Source: Hymenopus coronatus (taxonomy: Eukaryota > Arthropoda > Insecta > Mantodea > Hymenopodidae). From it: 64,000 nt of DNA. Under the pieces are notes generated by a model. It was not told where the DNA came from. It ran no database searches and worked only from the letters and a program-made list of their open reading frames with translations. The stretch lies in assembly GCA_030762935.1 (NCBI GenBank), contig CM060900.1, positions 113,856,120 through 113,920,119 on the forward strand. The letters run 5' to 3'. Each line of letters starts with the position of its first letter. Position 1 is the first letter of the stretch. Both the position numbers and the translations under genes were made by a program. Shown piece after piece: positions 22,246 to 31,825 of the stretch.

Positions 22246-22350
22246 ACACAGAGTTTAGAATTACTCGACATTCGTATTCTCAGATAAAGAAAACCCCGGA
22301 AAAAGGTCTTATCCGAGTAAATCACCCTAACCAGGAGATTCGAACTTGGA
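22246..22350 (-). mobile_element. SINE family S5, reverse copy
   Basis: The minus strand reads AAGTTCGAATCTCCTGGTTA, GGGTGATTTACTCGGATAAG and CTTTTTTCCGGGG. These match box B and the body of the copy at 1,655-1,800. The box A end is degraded. Confidence 0.65.
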
Positions 22351-22454
22351 CTTTGGAACTATTATTCATCGGCAATGAAGATCGCTCATTTACTATTGGG
22401 TATCTTTGGGTTTGTTTATATGGATTTTCTTTCTGAACATAAAATTCATACCCC

Positions 22455-22550
22455 TTTCATACTTTTCCTCATACTTCCGGACTAGCTGAGAATCGAACCC
22501 AAGTCCTCTAGACATGGAAGCTAGCATGCTTACCAACAGAACACAGAAGC
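22455..22550 (-). mobile_element. tRNA-derived SINE-like head
   Basis: On the minus strand GTTCTGTTGGTAAGCATGCT (box A region) is followed by box B ACTTGGGTTCGATTCTCAGC, then a non-tRNA tail AGTATGAGGAAAAGTATG. There is no closing acceptor stem. Single copy in this window. Confidence 0.45.
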
Positions 22551-23200
22551 TATTTCATTTATAGCTGAATAAAATGTTAATGTGTAACATTTAAATACAA
22601 GTACGGTGTTAGTTGCGTTCCATTAGATATCTAATCAAGTAATATGCAGGAACATCAGTTCACTTTCTGATTGAGGGGAACCAAGATCGGCTGAGGGAGT
22701 TTCCCGAATTTTCAGGTGAATTTTGACACATGTATCCTAAAAGTAAATTTTTTTCTTAAATATGAAACATTTGTATTGAAATCGCAGTTATAATTTATAT
22801 TTTGGTGGAGTAATGATAACCAGAAGCGTAATTATTTTTCTTAATTTGGGAGCATTTTATCCCCCTGACCCCTCAAATGACGTCCCTGGATGTAAAGAAT
22901 AATAAAATATAACATATATTATAATATTAAACATAACAAACAACTGAATAAGCACAATAGGGATTTCTGCAATAATGGTTAATAGAAATGGTATTTTTGT
23001 TCAAAAAGAAATTATAATGTTCGGGAGAGCAGTAAACAGGCGATGTACACTATAGGAATAAGCGCTCGCGAAATCTAGTAATCCTAGGTCAGCCTATGTA
23101 TTATCAGCAGAAACGGTAGCGTCAACTTGATAATGAACAGAACGAGACTGCAGTGCATATCAAAACATAAGAATAATAAGGGAAAGTGGTCATTCATCAG
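22551..23200. other. Nothing recognised
   Basis: AT-rich, with no coding or repeat signal until base composition shifts near 23,190. Confidence 0.45.
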
Positions 23201-23244
23201 GTAGACGGGGAGGAGGGTCCTGGCGGCGGCAGACTGAGCGACAT

Positions 23245-23425
23245 ATGGGGACCAGACGGTCCACTGTAACAAACCCATCCTTAACTCCAACACCTTGCCT
23301 TCCTGTCTTGCCGGTCGGGATCTTTGTTTGTTACCTGCTGGAGGTCTGTAACGTCAGCCTACTGCAGGTGAATTGGATCAAATGTTACGACTGTAAAGCC
23401 AATAAAGATCGTGCGGTATGTAATG
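23245..23425 (+). CDS. Candidate first coding exon of a Ly6/uPAR-type protein
   Basis: An ATG in good context (GCGACATGGGG) opens a frame with a Thr/Pro-rich start, then a hydrophobic stretch (residues about 18-40, CLPVLPVGIFVCYLL and on) that could be a signal peptide. It continues WIKCYDCKANKDRAVC (residues 44-59). The C-x2-C-x8-C spacing with K-C-Y-x-C is how Ly6/uPAR three-finger domains begin; these are small secreted or GPI-anchored proteins such as insect quiver/sleepless relatives. Two donor-like sites follow, GCG|GTATGT at 23,418 and AAT|GTTAGT about eight bases on, and the frame stops at 23,446-23,448 if unspliced. The flank is GC-richer than surrounding DNA. The rest of the domain (about seven further cysteines) is not found nearby; a family A copy begins 100 bases on and could lie in the intron. 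Assignment is inference from one short motif. Confidence 0.35.
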
Positions 23426-23488
23426 TTAGTCCAACCCTGATAGGATGACTCTCGTCCTCTGCTCTGCAAACCTTTTGGACATACTCTG

Positions 23489-23513
23489 TTTTTTTTTTTT
23501 TTTTTTTTTTTTT
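23489..23513. repeat. T run, 25 bases
   Basis: An uninterrupted T tract 11 bases before the start of a family A copy. It could be the tail of a retroposed sequence on the minus strand, but no body is recognised. Confidence 0.9.
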
Positions 23514-23523
23514 GTTTTGTTTT

Positions 23524-24300
23524 AATTTCTCTACATGAACTATGTGCATAGTGCATAGAAAAGGTATAGTGTCCCACCCAAAAAGTCTATACCGGGATTT
23601 AACCTGAAATACGTGTTTTGAGACCTCCTGAATCCAATAAAAGAAAAAACAATTTCAGAAAAAGGTCAGTGGTGTCTATGTGCCTGTGGACAGCATAGCT
23701 CAAAAACGAAAAGTTTGTTAAATATCAAACTTGGTATTTAAATTAAGTATATTTTCAAGAAAATCCCCTCACCCTAAACTACCCTTTACATGGAAACATT
23801 TTCGAAAATGTTTAATTTCTCAAAAATGCCTATAATGATTTTGATTAAAATATCGCAAATTAATCATCTTCCTATGAAAAATAAAATACCGTTCTTGAAT
23901 TTTCTGGAAAGAGATTCTGAAGACCTCTTTATTCTGGGTGAATTTTGCATGAATGGTAAACCGTAAGAGATAGACAAAACCTGGTACACAAAATATGTAG
24001 ATCTCATTAAAATACAATTTATGTCATATACATTTTTTCGTGGAGTTTTCCATTTTTGAGATATTCCTTGTCATTGGTTTCAGTTTTAAAATACTTCTTT
24101 TAAACACTAAAAAACTTTTCATACGGGCATTTGTCAACTCCTGACCATGCAAAAAACGGATTTCAACCAAATGGTAACCAGCTATGTCCATTTCTGTTAA
24201 TTTTTATCTCGATTAGCATGAAGTAGATAGAAAAATAAGCGTTCTAACAATAATTTGCTACAGAGATGTAGAGAAAGTCATGTGAGTGGCGTTCAGAATT
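23524..24300 (+). mobile_element. Repeat family A copy
   Basis: It starts AATTTCTCTACATGAAC and continues CACCCAAAAAGTCTATACCG, GTGCCTGTGGACAGCATAG, CCTTTACATGGAAACATTTT, GAAGACCTCTTTATTCTGGG and ATTAGCATGAAGTAGATAGA. It ends GATGTAGAGAAAGTCATGTG. The TG-rich patch seen in other copies is short here. Confidence 0.8.
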
Positions 24301-24500
24301 TTTAGATAAGTATGTGGGTAGCTTTTTCTGTTTCAAGACCCTGGAATGCTCGTGCGGTGTAACCTTGATCCCTGGATAAAACAAATTTGGCAAGAATGAG
24401 TCAAGTTCAAAGCCACTTTTCTTCGAATGGCTTAATTTGCACATACACTACGTTCGGTGCATTGTAAGGTTGCGGCACTATCTGTTACGTTTCCAGCGAG

Positions 24501-24820
24501 ATTGCAGATTCTAGTTCAGTTTTAGGCTAAGGCTCCTTCCTGAGCCTTTCCTATTGGATATGGAGACAATATGGTTACGTGACAGGTGAACGACAGGTTT
24601 CAAGATTTCGTCGAGATTAGGCTGCGTTAGGTTAGTTTAGATGTATGTAAATGAACTGGATCGAAATAAGGGGTAAACATGGACTTTCTGAAAGTGGGTT
24701 CTGCTTTGCAATGCGAAATGCACAGTCTTCCGTTCGTTCTGTCTGCTTGCACATGGGCAGCCATGGTGGTCAATCGACCAATGGTAGAGTCAAATCTAAA
24801 ACCGAACTAGAATCTGCAAT
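24501..24820. mobile_element. MITE with 25-bp terminal inverted repeats
   Basis: The left arm at 24,501-24,525 starts ATTGCAGATTCTAGTTC and the right arm at 24,796-24,820 is its inverse (ending GAACTAGAATCTGCAAT), with one mismatch over 25 bases. The 270-base interior is non-coding. No clear target-site duplication is visible next to the arms, so the superfamily is open. Confidence 0.65.
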
Positions 24821-25490
24821 GTAAGGCTTCCCGTCAGTGTTGCAAACAGTGAAATGTGAATTTTCATTAAAAAGATTCTCCAAAACTACCAGAAACCATT
24901 AGGTGTATAAATATATGCTTTGCGACCAACATAACTACAAATATGAGACAAATCAAGTTATCCCTAGGGGATACTACAGTTTAAAGCTAAAGAGTATTAT
25001 GACATATGCCACAGCAAACTAACCAAAGTCCAAAGAGAAAATTAACAGCTCAGGATCATAAATCTATTTACTATATTAGATCCTATTCGGCATGACCGCA
25101 CAATTGTCACTCACTGGCTGTTCAATAATGCCTGTTTCAAATAAGGGTCCCTTATAATGTGTAGTTATAGGATAATAAGCATTTCTAAACATTTAAAATA
25201 ACTAATTATTCATTAGGATCACAACTGCTTGTAGTCAGCTTGAATTTGCATACCCAAATGGCGATGCCATATGTTTATAGGATGGAATACTATCTTTGAT
25301 GCTTCAGCTGTCCCTTAAACCTGCTTAAGCAATAACTAACCAGACAATCAAGAACTTCATTACCTCTGACGTTTGACTGACTCCATTCTATGAGCAACCA
25401 CAACAATACAGAAACAAAGACGGGAGACCGTCTATTATAAATCGTTACAGTAGAATTTGAATTGTTTTGGAACCTGACAATTCATTTCGA
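24821..25490. other. Nothing recognised
   Basis: No supported feature in this AT-rich stretch. Confidence 0.45.
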
Positions 25491-25670
25491 AGGCTAAGGG
25501 AGAGGTGGTTCCATGGTAACCTCGATGGCCGATACTCACCACACAACTGCATTAATTACAGGATAAGACTTAAAGAGGAGTGACTTGCCTAATTGATTGG
25601 AGTTGTGTGGTGGGGCACGATTACTGCTGTTGCTAAAGAAATCGTCGCTTACTTAGCTTCCGAAATGAAC
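25491..25670. mobile_element. Small fold-back element (MITE-like)
   Basis: The ends TTCATTTCGAAGGCTAAG and CTTAGCTTCCGAAATGAA form an imperfect inverted repeat of about 20 bases. Inside lies a perfect 12-bp inverted pair, CACCACACAACT near 25,539 and AGTTGTGTGGTG near 25,604. The whole 180-bp piece could fold into one long hairpin. No coding content. Confidence 0.55.
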
Positions 25671-25909
25671 TGTGAAGATCCTAAAGTAATTTAAATTCCA
25701 CTCTAGGTGATGGAAATTGCAGAGGTACTAGCACCACATGAATAGTAATGTTATCTGTATGTCCAATGAATCAAGTGATTTTTAAAAATGAAATTACTGT
25801 ATATTGACCAAAATATTTTAAAATCCACCATAATTCCTACTAGCCACTAGATCCAAACTTTTCACTCTAAACAGGTACTGAAAACCACCAGATTTAGTGG
25901 GAAAATCAC

Positions 25910-26420
25910 TAACTTGTCTATCTCTTACGGTTTAGCAGTTATACAAAATTCCGTAAAATTCATCCAGAATAAAGTGGTCTTCAGAGGCTATTACCAGAAA
26001 ATTCAAGATATACATATTATTTGTCAGGTAAATATCTTTAATATACGATATTTTAATCTAAATTATTAGAAACATTTTTGAGAAATTCAAAATTTTCAAA
26101 TAAGGTTCCACGTAAAAGGTAGCTGGGGGTGGGGCGATTTTCTTGAAAATATTCATGTCGTATCCTTGCAAGATACCAAATTTAAATACCACGTTTGGTA
26201 TTTAACGGTCTTTTTATTTTTGAGCTATGCTGTCCACAGGCACACACACATGCACATACACATATACGCACACACACGAACCTTTTTCCAGAAATGCTGT
26301 TTTTTGCTTCAGGGGGACCCAAAACATGTATTTCCGGTGAAATCTCGTTATAGAATTTTTGGGTGCATTACAATACTTTCTTTATACACTATGTACATGG
26401 TACGTGTAGAGAAAGTAAAA
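25910..26420 (-). mobile_element. Repeat family A, reverse copy lacking its 3' third
   Basis: On the plus strand it reads TCTCTTACGGTTTAGCAG, CCAGAATAAAGTGGTCTTCA, ACCACGTTTGGTATTTAACG, GAGCTATGCTGTCCACAGG, a CA-rich patch (26,239-26,278), CGTTATAGAATTTTTGGGTG and finally TACGTGTAGAGAAAGTA. The part beyond the 'gtaaaccg' segment of other copies is missing. Confidence 0.8.
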
Positions 26421-27490
26421 ATACTTATAGTTGCAGCATGCAGAATGTTTACTTGTGAATAACTTTGTTGTAAATGTTAGCTATTTATTGTCTAGATAAA
26501 CGGGCTATCACAATATCATAAACAAAGTCCCTTAGACTGGTGGTCGCGCTAAACTCCATCTCCCCACAACAAACACAAGACGATGCAATACTTAAACTCA
26601 GTAGAACAGAGTAGCAATGACCTGTATTTAGAGAGTGCCACCTTTCATTCAACCCTTAATGACCAGCCCTTGTTCTTCTCGCGTCAAACTTCTAAGAAAT
26701 GCATTAGTCCGAGGTTTTAGTGGCCAGCCCCAGATAACTCTCCGTGCAAGTGTAACTTAATAAACTGCTCATGGCTCCCTATGAAGTAAACGAATTCTAC
26801 CCCCGTACATGTGTCACTCCGTACAACTGTCAACCTCCGCATTTCAACCCCCGCTGTTTTGGAGTGAACGGTCAAATTAAGGCTATATAGCATATAGTGT
26901 TAATTATAACATATAGAAAATAAAATATATGAACATAAACATATTTTGAGCTAGTGGTGTTTTTCATCATACTGTTTTGCATGCAATGACTCAAATGTAA
27001 CGGTTCACTTAACTAAATAATTAACGAGCGATATAGCTCCGAGGAAACGTGTGAGGCTCAAATTCCATACTTGTCGACTGTTCATTCTGACCTTGGACGT
27101 TTCGTTTTTACCGCTGATTGATAGGCGAATGCTGCTCTGACTTTCATCTAGCATGTCTTCCTTACCATTATTTCTGTTTCACTGTTTCCTTGTAAAATGG
27201 TGCAGATTCACGCTTATAGGAAGCAGTACTCCCCGTGGACACTTATGAGCTGCTCTCTGGGTACGTAGTTCCATCAGTAGAACAGATCTTAAAAGAATGG
27301 AACTGGAGCCAGGAGCCAGGGGAAGGAACTAGTCGCTCGAGTGTACTCGGGCGGGGGCAAATCACCACGGTAACTATCCGCTTTTCTCGCGGATTTACCC
27401 GTGTGATATAAAAGATGTAGTCTTGTGCAAGCGTTTATGTCTGTGTCGAAGTAATGTGGGCAGGGTGTTTCCCTCTGTGCAGCCGGCGCG
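26421..27490. other. Nothing recognised
   Basis: No coding signal. A purine-rich direct repeat (GGAGCCAGGAGCCAGGGG) sits near 27,307. The exact 3' end of the LINE that follows could lie anywhere from about 27,350 to 27,500. Confidence 0.4.
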
Positions 27491-27499
27491 GGCTGGCTT

Positions 27500-27735
27500 A
27501 CCTACACCTGAGTGGTCACCCACCCAGAGAGGGACCAGGCCCGATGCTGCTTAACTTGGCCAGCCGCTTGCGGGCTGTCAAGGAAAGCACTGCCGGCTAG
27601 CGGGGAGAACTGAAGATATGTAGGTACGGGGTGGGAGAAGCCAGTGTTGCAGATCTGGTCGGAGTACAACTGGACGGTCACCCGCCCGAGTCGGGACCGG
27701 GCCCGATGCTGCTTAACTTAGCGGGTAGAACTGTA
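27500..27735 (-). repeat. Two tandem 5S-rRNA-like segments at the LINE 3' side
   Basis: On the minus strand two segments read AAGTTAAGCAGCATCGGGCC followed by GGTC..., then GGGTGACC (27,505-27,557 and 27,672-27,722). They match the 3' half of 5S rRNA, which carries AAGTTAAGCA, TCGGGC, the GGTTAGTACTTGGATGGG stretch and GACC at the same spacing. The second copy is the closer match, with CCCGGTC and ACT-GG-GGGTGACCG all in register. The 5' half of 5S, including its box A, is absent from both. Each copy is followed in plus orientation by GCGGG(G/T)AGAACTG, so the repeat unit includes flanking LINE sequence. They lie between the ORF2 end and the presumed 3' end on the same strand as the LINE. Whether they belong to its 3' UTR or to a separate 5S-derived SINE is undecided. 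Confidence 0.65.
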
Positions 27736-27894
27736 AAGAAGGGAGAGGCGGCCGAAAAACTACCATCCCAAGGCGTCCTTGGGAAGGCGGTAGCTTACGC
27801 GTCTCCTAGGCAGCGTGTGGTCGTAAAGACCGAGAGTGTTCACCTGGGGATTTGGGTGGGGAGCAAGTTTAGTGTATATTGTGCGAGATCTTTC

Positions 27895-28140
27895 TCACAC
27901 AACGTCCACTATGTAAGGGATTCCGGAGTGGGAATGCAGAATGTAGGACGGGAATCTACGGTCTGTGCCATATATCATCCTCAATGCCCTGTTCTGCACG
28001 GTCTGCAGCCTGCGGATGGTGGAACGAGCCACCGAACCCCAGACCTCGCAGCCGTACAGCATCAGGGGCGGGATGACTGCGCGGTACAGCCGTAGTTTTA
28101 GGTGTGTAGGCATGGTGGAGCGGAAGACGGGAAACAACTG
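27895..28140 (-). pseudogene. LINE ORF2 C-terminal region (Jockey-group)
   Basis: The frame reads LKLRLYRAVIPPLMLYGCEV, WGSVARSTIRRLQTVQNRAL and RMIYGT. This is the segment that follows the polymerase in Jockey-group ORF2 proteins (a conserved Y-K-x-x-I-x-P-x-L-x-Y-G-x-x-x-W and L-Q-x-x-Q-N-x-x-L-R). It is one frame away from the polymerase part, so a frameshift near 28,100-28,140 separates them. It stops after HSHSGIPYIVDVV at 27,895. Confidence 0.8.
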
Positions 28141-29690
28141 CCCATACCGACCTTCTCCCTGACATGTGGAGTGAAAGTAAGGCCGCGGTCGAGGAGGACT
28201 CCAAGGTATTTGGCGGTGCGGACCCAGGGGATCCGCCGCCGCCGCAACCTCAGCGACCTCTCCGGTTGCCAGCCACGGACTTTAGCCAGCAGTAGAGCTG
28301 AGCTCTTCTGCGGGCTGATGGCCATCCGCCACTGTTCACTCCATCTGCCTATGGCCTGGAGCTGTCTCTGTAGCGGGGGGAAGCAATATCGGGCGTTCTT
28401 GTTACGCGCCATTATGAGGACATCGTCGGCATACTGGCACGTAACTGTACTGGTTTCCGTGGGGAAGTCGGACATGTAGGCGGCAAAGAGTAACGGCGAC
28501 AGCACGCTGCCTCCCGGCACTCCCGCCGCTATGGGTCTGACTGTGGAATGCCTCCCCTCCACCCTCACCCTGAAAGTGCGGTCCCGAAGGAAGCTACTAA
28601 GCAGGTGAAGGTAGGGGGGAGGGATTTCTGTGTTCTTGAGCTTGTACAAGAGTCCCTGATGCCACGTGGTGGCGAAGGCCTTTTCCACGTCCAAGAGTAC
28701 CGCGACTGTTTTGAAGTTGTCGTGGAAGCTCAGGGCAGCCTTCTCAGCCAGTCGCAGCAACTGCAGGGTTGCGGAATGTCCAGTACGGAAACCAAACTGG
28801 TGATCCGGGAGTAGGAGTCTCTCAACGAAGAGAGGGGTGCGGCGAGGTAGGAATAACCGCTCGAATACTTTCGAGACGATCGGAAGTAAGCTAATAGATC
28901 TATAGCTTGACGGGAAGACCGGGTCCTTGCGGGGTTTCAAAATGCATACAAGCCTCGCCTCCTTCCAACACGTTGGAAAGTGACGTAGATGCAAGCATGC
29001 ATTGTAAATCCGCGTCAGGTGGATTACGGCCTTTCTGGGTAGGTGCTGGAGCATATGCGCCGTAACGACGTCATGTACAGGGGCTTTGTTAGGCTTTAGG
29101 TTGTTGAGTTGGGAAGCCACCTCTTTCAGGGTGACTAAAGGAATGCGGATCTCCTCATGGGGCTGCGGGGGCTCCTCGTAGAGGTAGTCTACCGTCGCTT
29201 CCACGAGCTCAGTAAAGTCGTCGTCCTGGGGGTCTTCGCGGGGTTCGAATTGAGATTCCAGATAATATGCGAAATCCGTGGCTTTATCCTGGGGCTCAAA
29301 AGAGAGTCTCCCACGGGTGCCATGGATGGGATGCTGAAACTGACTTTTGTCTTTCCTGAGGGATCGGTTGATCCTCCAGGGTTGTTTCTCTTCCAGGTTT
29401 ACATTTGCCATTGTGTGTTCCCAGGCCGCTTTGCGGTGCGCGCGAAGCAGGCGCCTTGCCAGGGATTTGAACCGCTGGTACACTGCTTGGATCCTGGGAT
29501 GGCGGAAGCGCTGCCATAGCTTCCGTACGGTTGCCTTGGCTTTTAGCAACTGACGGAGTTCATTAGGTATGGTTCTCGGATTAGGTTTGTTAGATGGGAT
29601 GCGGTAGGTATGCGCGCGTACCACATTCAGGAGTTGTCGGGAGAAGGCCGTGGCTGCCGCTTCCAGCGCTTCGATGGAATCGATGCGCGG
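28098..29690 (-). pseudogene. LINE ORF2 reverse transcriptase (Jockey-group)
   Basis: The longest open frame of the window apart from microsatellites (508 codons from 29,624). Visible reverse transcriptase blocks: YRSISLLPIVSKVFERLF, FGFRTGHSATLQLL, motif A as VLLDVEKAFATTW (first Asp kept, the usual F-D changed to F-A), motif B as GVPGGSVLSPLLF (usual Q changed to G), motif C as QYADDVLIMA with both catalytic Asp residues, and a thumb segment TAKYLGVLLDRGLTFTPH. It would copy its own RNA into DNA at the nicked target. A stop lies between this frame and the endonuclease frame (near 29,690), and the last 13 or so codons at 28,098-28,137 run out of frame. Confidence 0.9.
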
Positions 29691-30427
29691 TCACGGGTCC
29701 ACGGTTTGGTTTAGGTCTAGGACGGCTGCGTCCCAGTCGATCTCATTTATCCAGTCTGGTGTTACCAGAGCTGATACGGTCTCGGTTGTATCCACCACGA
29801 CAGGGTCATGGTCGGAGTCCAACTCGTTGACCGCCGAGAGGTCTAGATGAAATGTGGTGTTCTTGGTGATTATGATGTCAAGAACATCCGGTCTGCCGCG
29901 AGCCGGATGACACGTAGGTCCTCTCGGTCCGTGCGCGACGAGGGCGGGGTTGCCGCTGATGAGGCGGTAGAGCCCACGGCCTCGGGGGTTGTTGGTGCGG
30001 CTGTGCCAGAGGGCATGTTTCGCGTTGAGATCTCCTGCGGTGCATACCACTGGGTGAAGGTTGAGTAGGGTGGTGTAGTCCGCTTCATGAAAGCGGTGGT
30101 TTGGTGGGTCATATGCAGCTATCAGCAGCGCGTCTAGCCCGCCGACGGCACGTGCTGTAGTGCTGGGAGTTGGACAGGAGTATGGATTATGTGGTTCTTA
30201 ATGAAGATAGCTGTACCGCCAACCTGTCGGCCGACCCGATCGGACCGATGGGTGACGTAACTAGGCAGCGAGAAGTCAGTAACAGCATCCAGATGGGTTT
30301 CGCAAACCATCAGGATGTCAATTCCGTACGATTGTACAAACTCAAGGACGCCTGGGCGTTGTCCCCGGATGCCGTTCGCGTTCCAGTACGCGAGTCGCAA
30401 TGGTCTCCGAACGAATCTAGAGGCCAT
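29691..30427 (-). pseudogene. LINE ORF2 endonuclease (apurinic-type)
   Basis: The start is ATG at 30,425-30,427. The first segment has RLAYWNANGIRGQRPGVLEF (metal-binding Asn region) and DILMVCETHL (catalytic Glu). After a frameshift near 30,130 the next has VVCTAGDLNAKHALWHSRTN, DVLDIIIT and SDHDPVVV, the last being the catalytic Asp/His motif of the exonuclease-endonuclease-phosphatase fold. The enzyme nicks target DNA to prime reverse transcription. All signature motifs survive although the frame does not. Confidence 0.88.
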
Positions 30428-31223
30428 TACTTAGCGGAACCCGGGTACAACTGCTCCAAGGTTTGGAGGAACAGGGTGTGTTTCTGGAGGGGGGAGAGTC
30501 TGGGGTCACAGTACTGCAACTTGAAGTTTCGCAGTATAGGTAGGACCTTACTTAGGAGGTCACCGAACCACAGGGCTAGGTCCTGAAGTTCATCCGGGTC
30601 CGCCTGTGGGATGGCCGATGTAAAGGCCGAGGAAGCCGCTGTGGTGGTAGGTGCAGCGGGAGCCTCCGCTGCTGGAGTTGGCACTGTGGCGGCAGCTGCT
30701 GGAGCTTCCGCCACTGGTAGCTGCTGGAGTGCTGGGGGCGTGGCCTTGGGTCTCACAGAGGTGGGAGCTTCTGATTGGCCCGACTGGCCGGGCGCCCGGC
30801 GGTTCTTCTTTCCTCTCTTCTTGGACTTCTTTTCTGGAGAAGTCCGGCGTGGGCCCTCTGCCGAGGGCGTCGGGGCGGCTTCCTCCGTTGACGTAGACGG
30901 ACCAGGTTGGGGGGTTGGGGTCTCCGTGAAGGACGGAGCTGGCACAATCTCTGCAGTGACTGCGGGGGTGGGAGTTGCTGCTGCCTCTGCGGCGCGCAGC
31001 GTTCCCTCAGCGCGGTTTAGTGCCGAGGAGAAGGACACCCCAGGGCGCACATTAGCTGGCTCCTGGGGGCCTTCGCGGCGGCTCTCAACAAGGCGCTTCC
31101 GCAGCTTACAGCCTTTATATGAGCCCACGTGCGCCTCACCACAGTTCACACAGTGGCGAGCTTCATAGGGCTTTGTGCAGTCCCTCAGTAGATGGGCTTC
31201 ACCACACCGCAGGCATGCGAGCT
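30427..31223 (-). pseudogene. LINE ORF1 (gag-like) with CCHC knuckles, 5' end missing
   Basis: From 31,223 the frame opens with CLRCGEAHLLRDC (C-x2-C-x3-H-x4-C) and then CVNCGEAHVGSYKGC (C-x2-C-x3-H-x6-C), the second and third knuckles usual for Jockey/R1-group ORF1. A long Pro/Ala/Thr-rich, low-complexity segment and a basic patch (KKSKKRGKKNRR) follow, then a C-terminal part ending LYPGSAK. Upstream of the knuckles an in-frame TGA blocks extension, and the first knuckle and N-terminal domain are not readable. The stop TAA (30,427-30,429) overlaps the ORF2 ATG. The protein would bind the element's RNA. Confidence 0.85.
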
Positions 31224-31476
31224 GTCAGGAGCTCTGCGCATTTATGTGGCTTGTCTGATTTGGTCTGTAGTCTCCTGTATCACTTCATCGCTTCCTTCTG
31301 GGGATGGAAACCACAATATATAGCAGTGCGCGAGGTGGATCCCGACGTTGTATAAGCTATAATCTATAGTCGTTTATACTGATCACTAAACAAAACGGAG
31401 GTTCGGTTTTTCTCCCATACTTGTCATGGAAGTACTGATATTGGCATGAAATAATAATGATACTACTTTAATATGT

Positions 31477-31484
31477 ATGTGTGT

Positions 31485-31539
<55 letters not shown>
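31477..31539. repeat. (TG)n microsatellite, about 30 repeats
   Basis: Nearly pure TG with one TC interruption near 31,490. It lies about 120 bases beyond the last LINE-like sequence. Confidence 0.95.
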
Positions 31540-31540
<1 letters not shown>

Positions 31541-31661
31541 TGCTGGAGAGGATTCCGCACTGCAGCCAGTAGCTTACCGAACGTCAGACCCCTGTACGTG
31601 AATGTTTTCATTGTAAAATCTGGTTCCGTGTGTCAACATTCCACATCTGACTCACCAGATA

Positions 31662-31825
31662 CCTGTAGAGGAAAAGGTTTCGTGGAAATGTCTCTCCGTA
31701 GAAGTGTCACTCCTTACAAGGGCAATCATGACTATATTTTTAGGTGTTATTACGATAGGGATAAACAGGCTAATGAAAGCACAGGAATGAGGCAATGCTT
31801 GAAAATGTGTGGTTGTACAAAATAA
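31662..31825 (+). CDS. Candidate terminal exon of a small cysteine-rich protein
   Basis: The frame reads DTCRGKGFVEMSLRRS, then a segment with HDYIFRCYYDRDKQ and ends RQCLKMCGCTK with a TAA stop. Five Cys in about 54 codons (six if the frame is extended to VCQH upstream) and a C-x3-C-x-C end suggest a disulfide-bonded secreted peptide. A pyrimidine-rich tract ending CTCACCAG fits a 3' splice site at 31,659-31,661. AATAAA overlaps the stop region (about 31,821) and could be a polyadenylation signal. The open frame without a splice would start at 31,598. Its last 40 bases and the following 190 recur, decayed, at 32,370-32,615. I recognise no family. The upstream exons are not found; the Jockey LINE and TG repeat lie just upstream. 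Confidence 0.35.

Larger units (their letters stand above)
27500..31360 (-). mobile_element. Jockey-group non-LTR retrotransposon (LINE), decayed and 5'-truncated
   Basis: The minus strand carries, in order, an ORF1 with CCHC zinc knuckles, an apurinic-type endonuclease, a reverse transcriptase and a C-terminal region. This is the ORF1-ORF2 layout of Jockey-group elements. ORF1 and ORF2 overlap as TAATG. The block is far more GC-rich than flanking DNA. ORF2 is split by at least three frameshifts or stops (near 30,130, between 29,624 and 29,691, and near 28,120). ORF1 loses its frame at about 31,223, so the 5' part is missing or degraded. No poly-A tail is seen; the 3' side holds the 5S-like repeats. 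The element cannot be mobile as it stands. Confidence 0.9.

Noticed and set aside
27631..28095. A 154-codon plus-strand frame and other plus-strand frames across 27.6-31.2 kb
   Set aside because: They are antisense shadows of the GC-rich LINE, whose minus-strand frames carry all recognised motifs.
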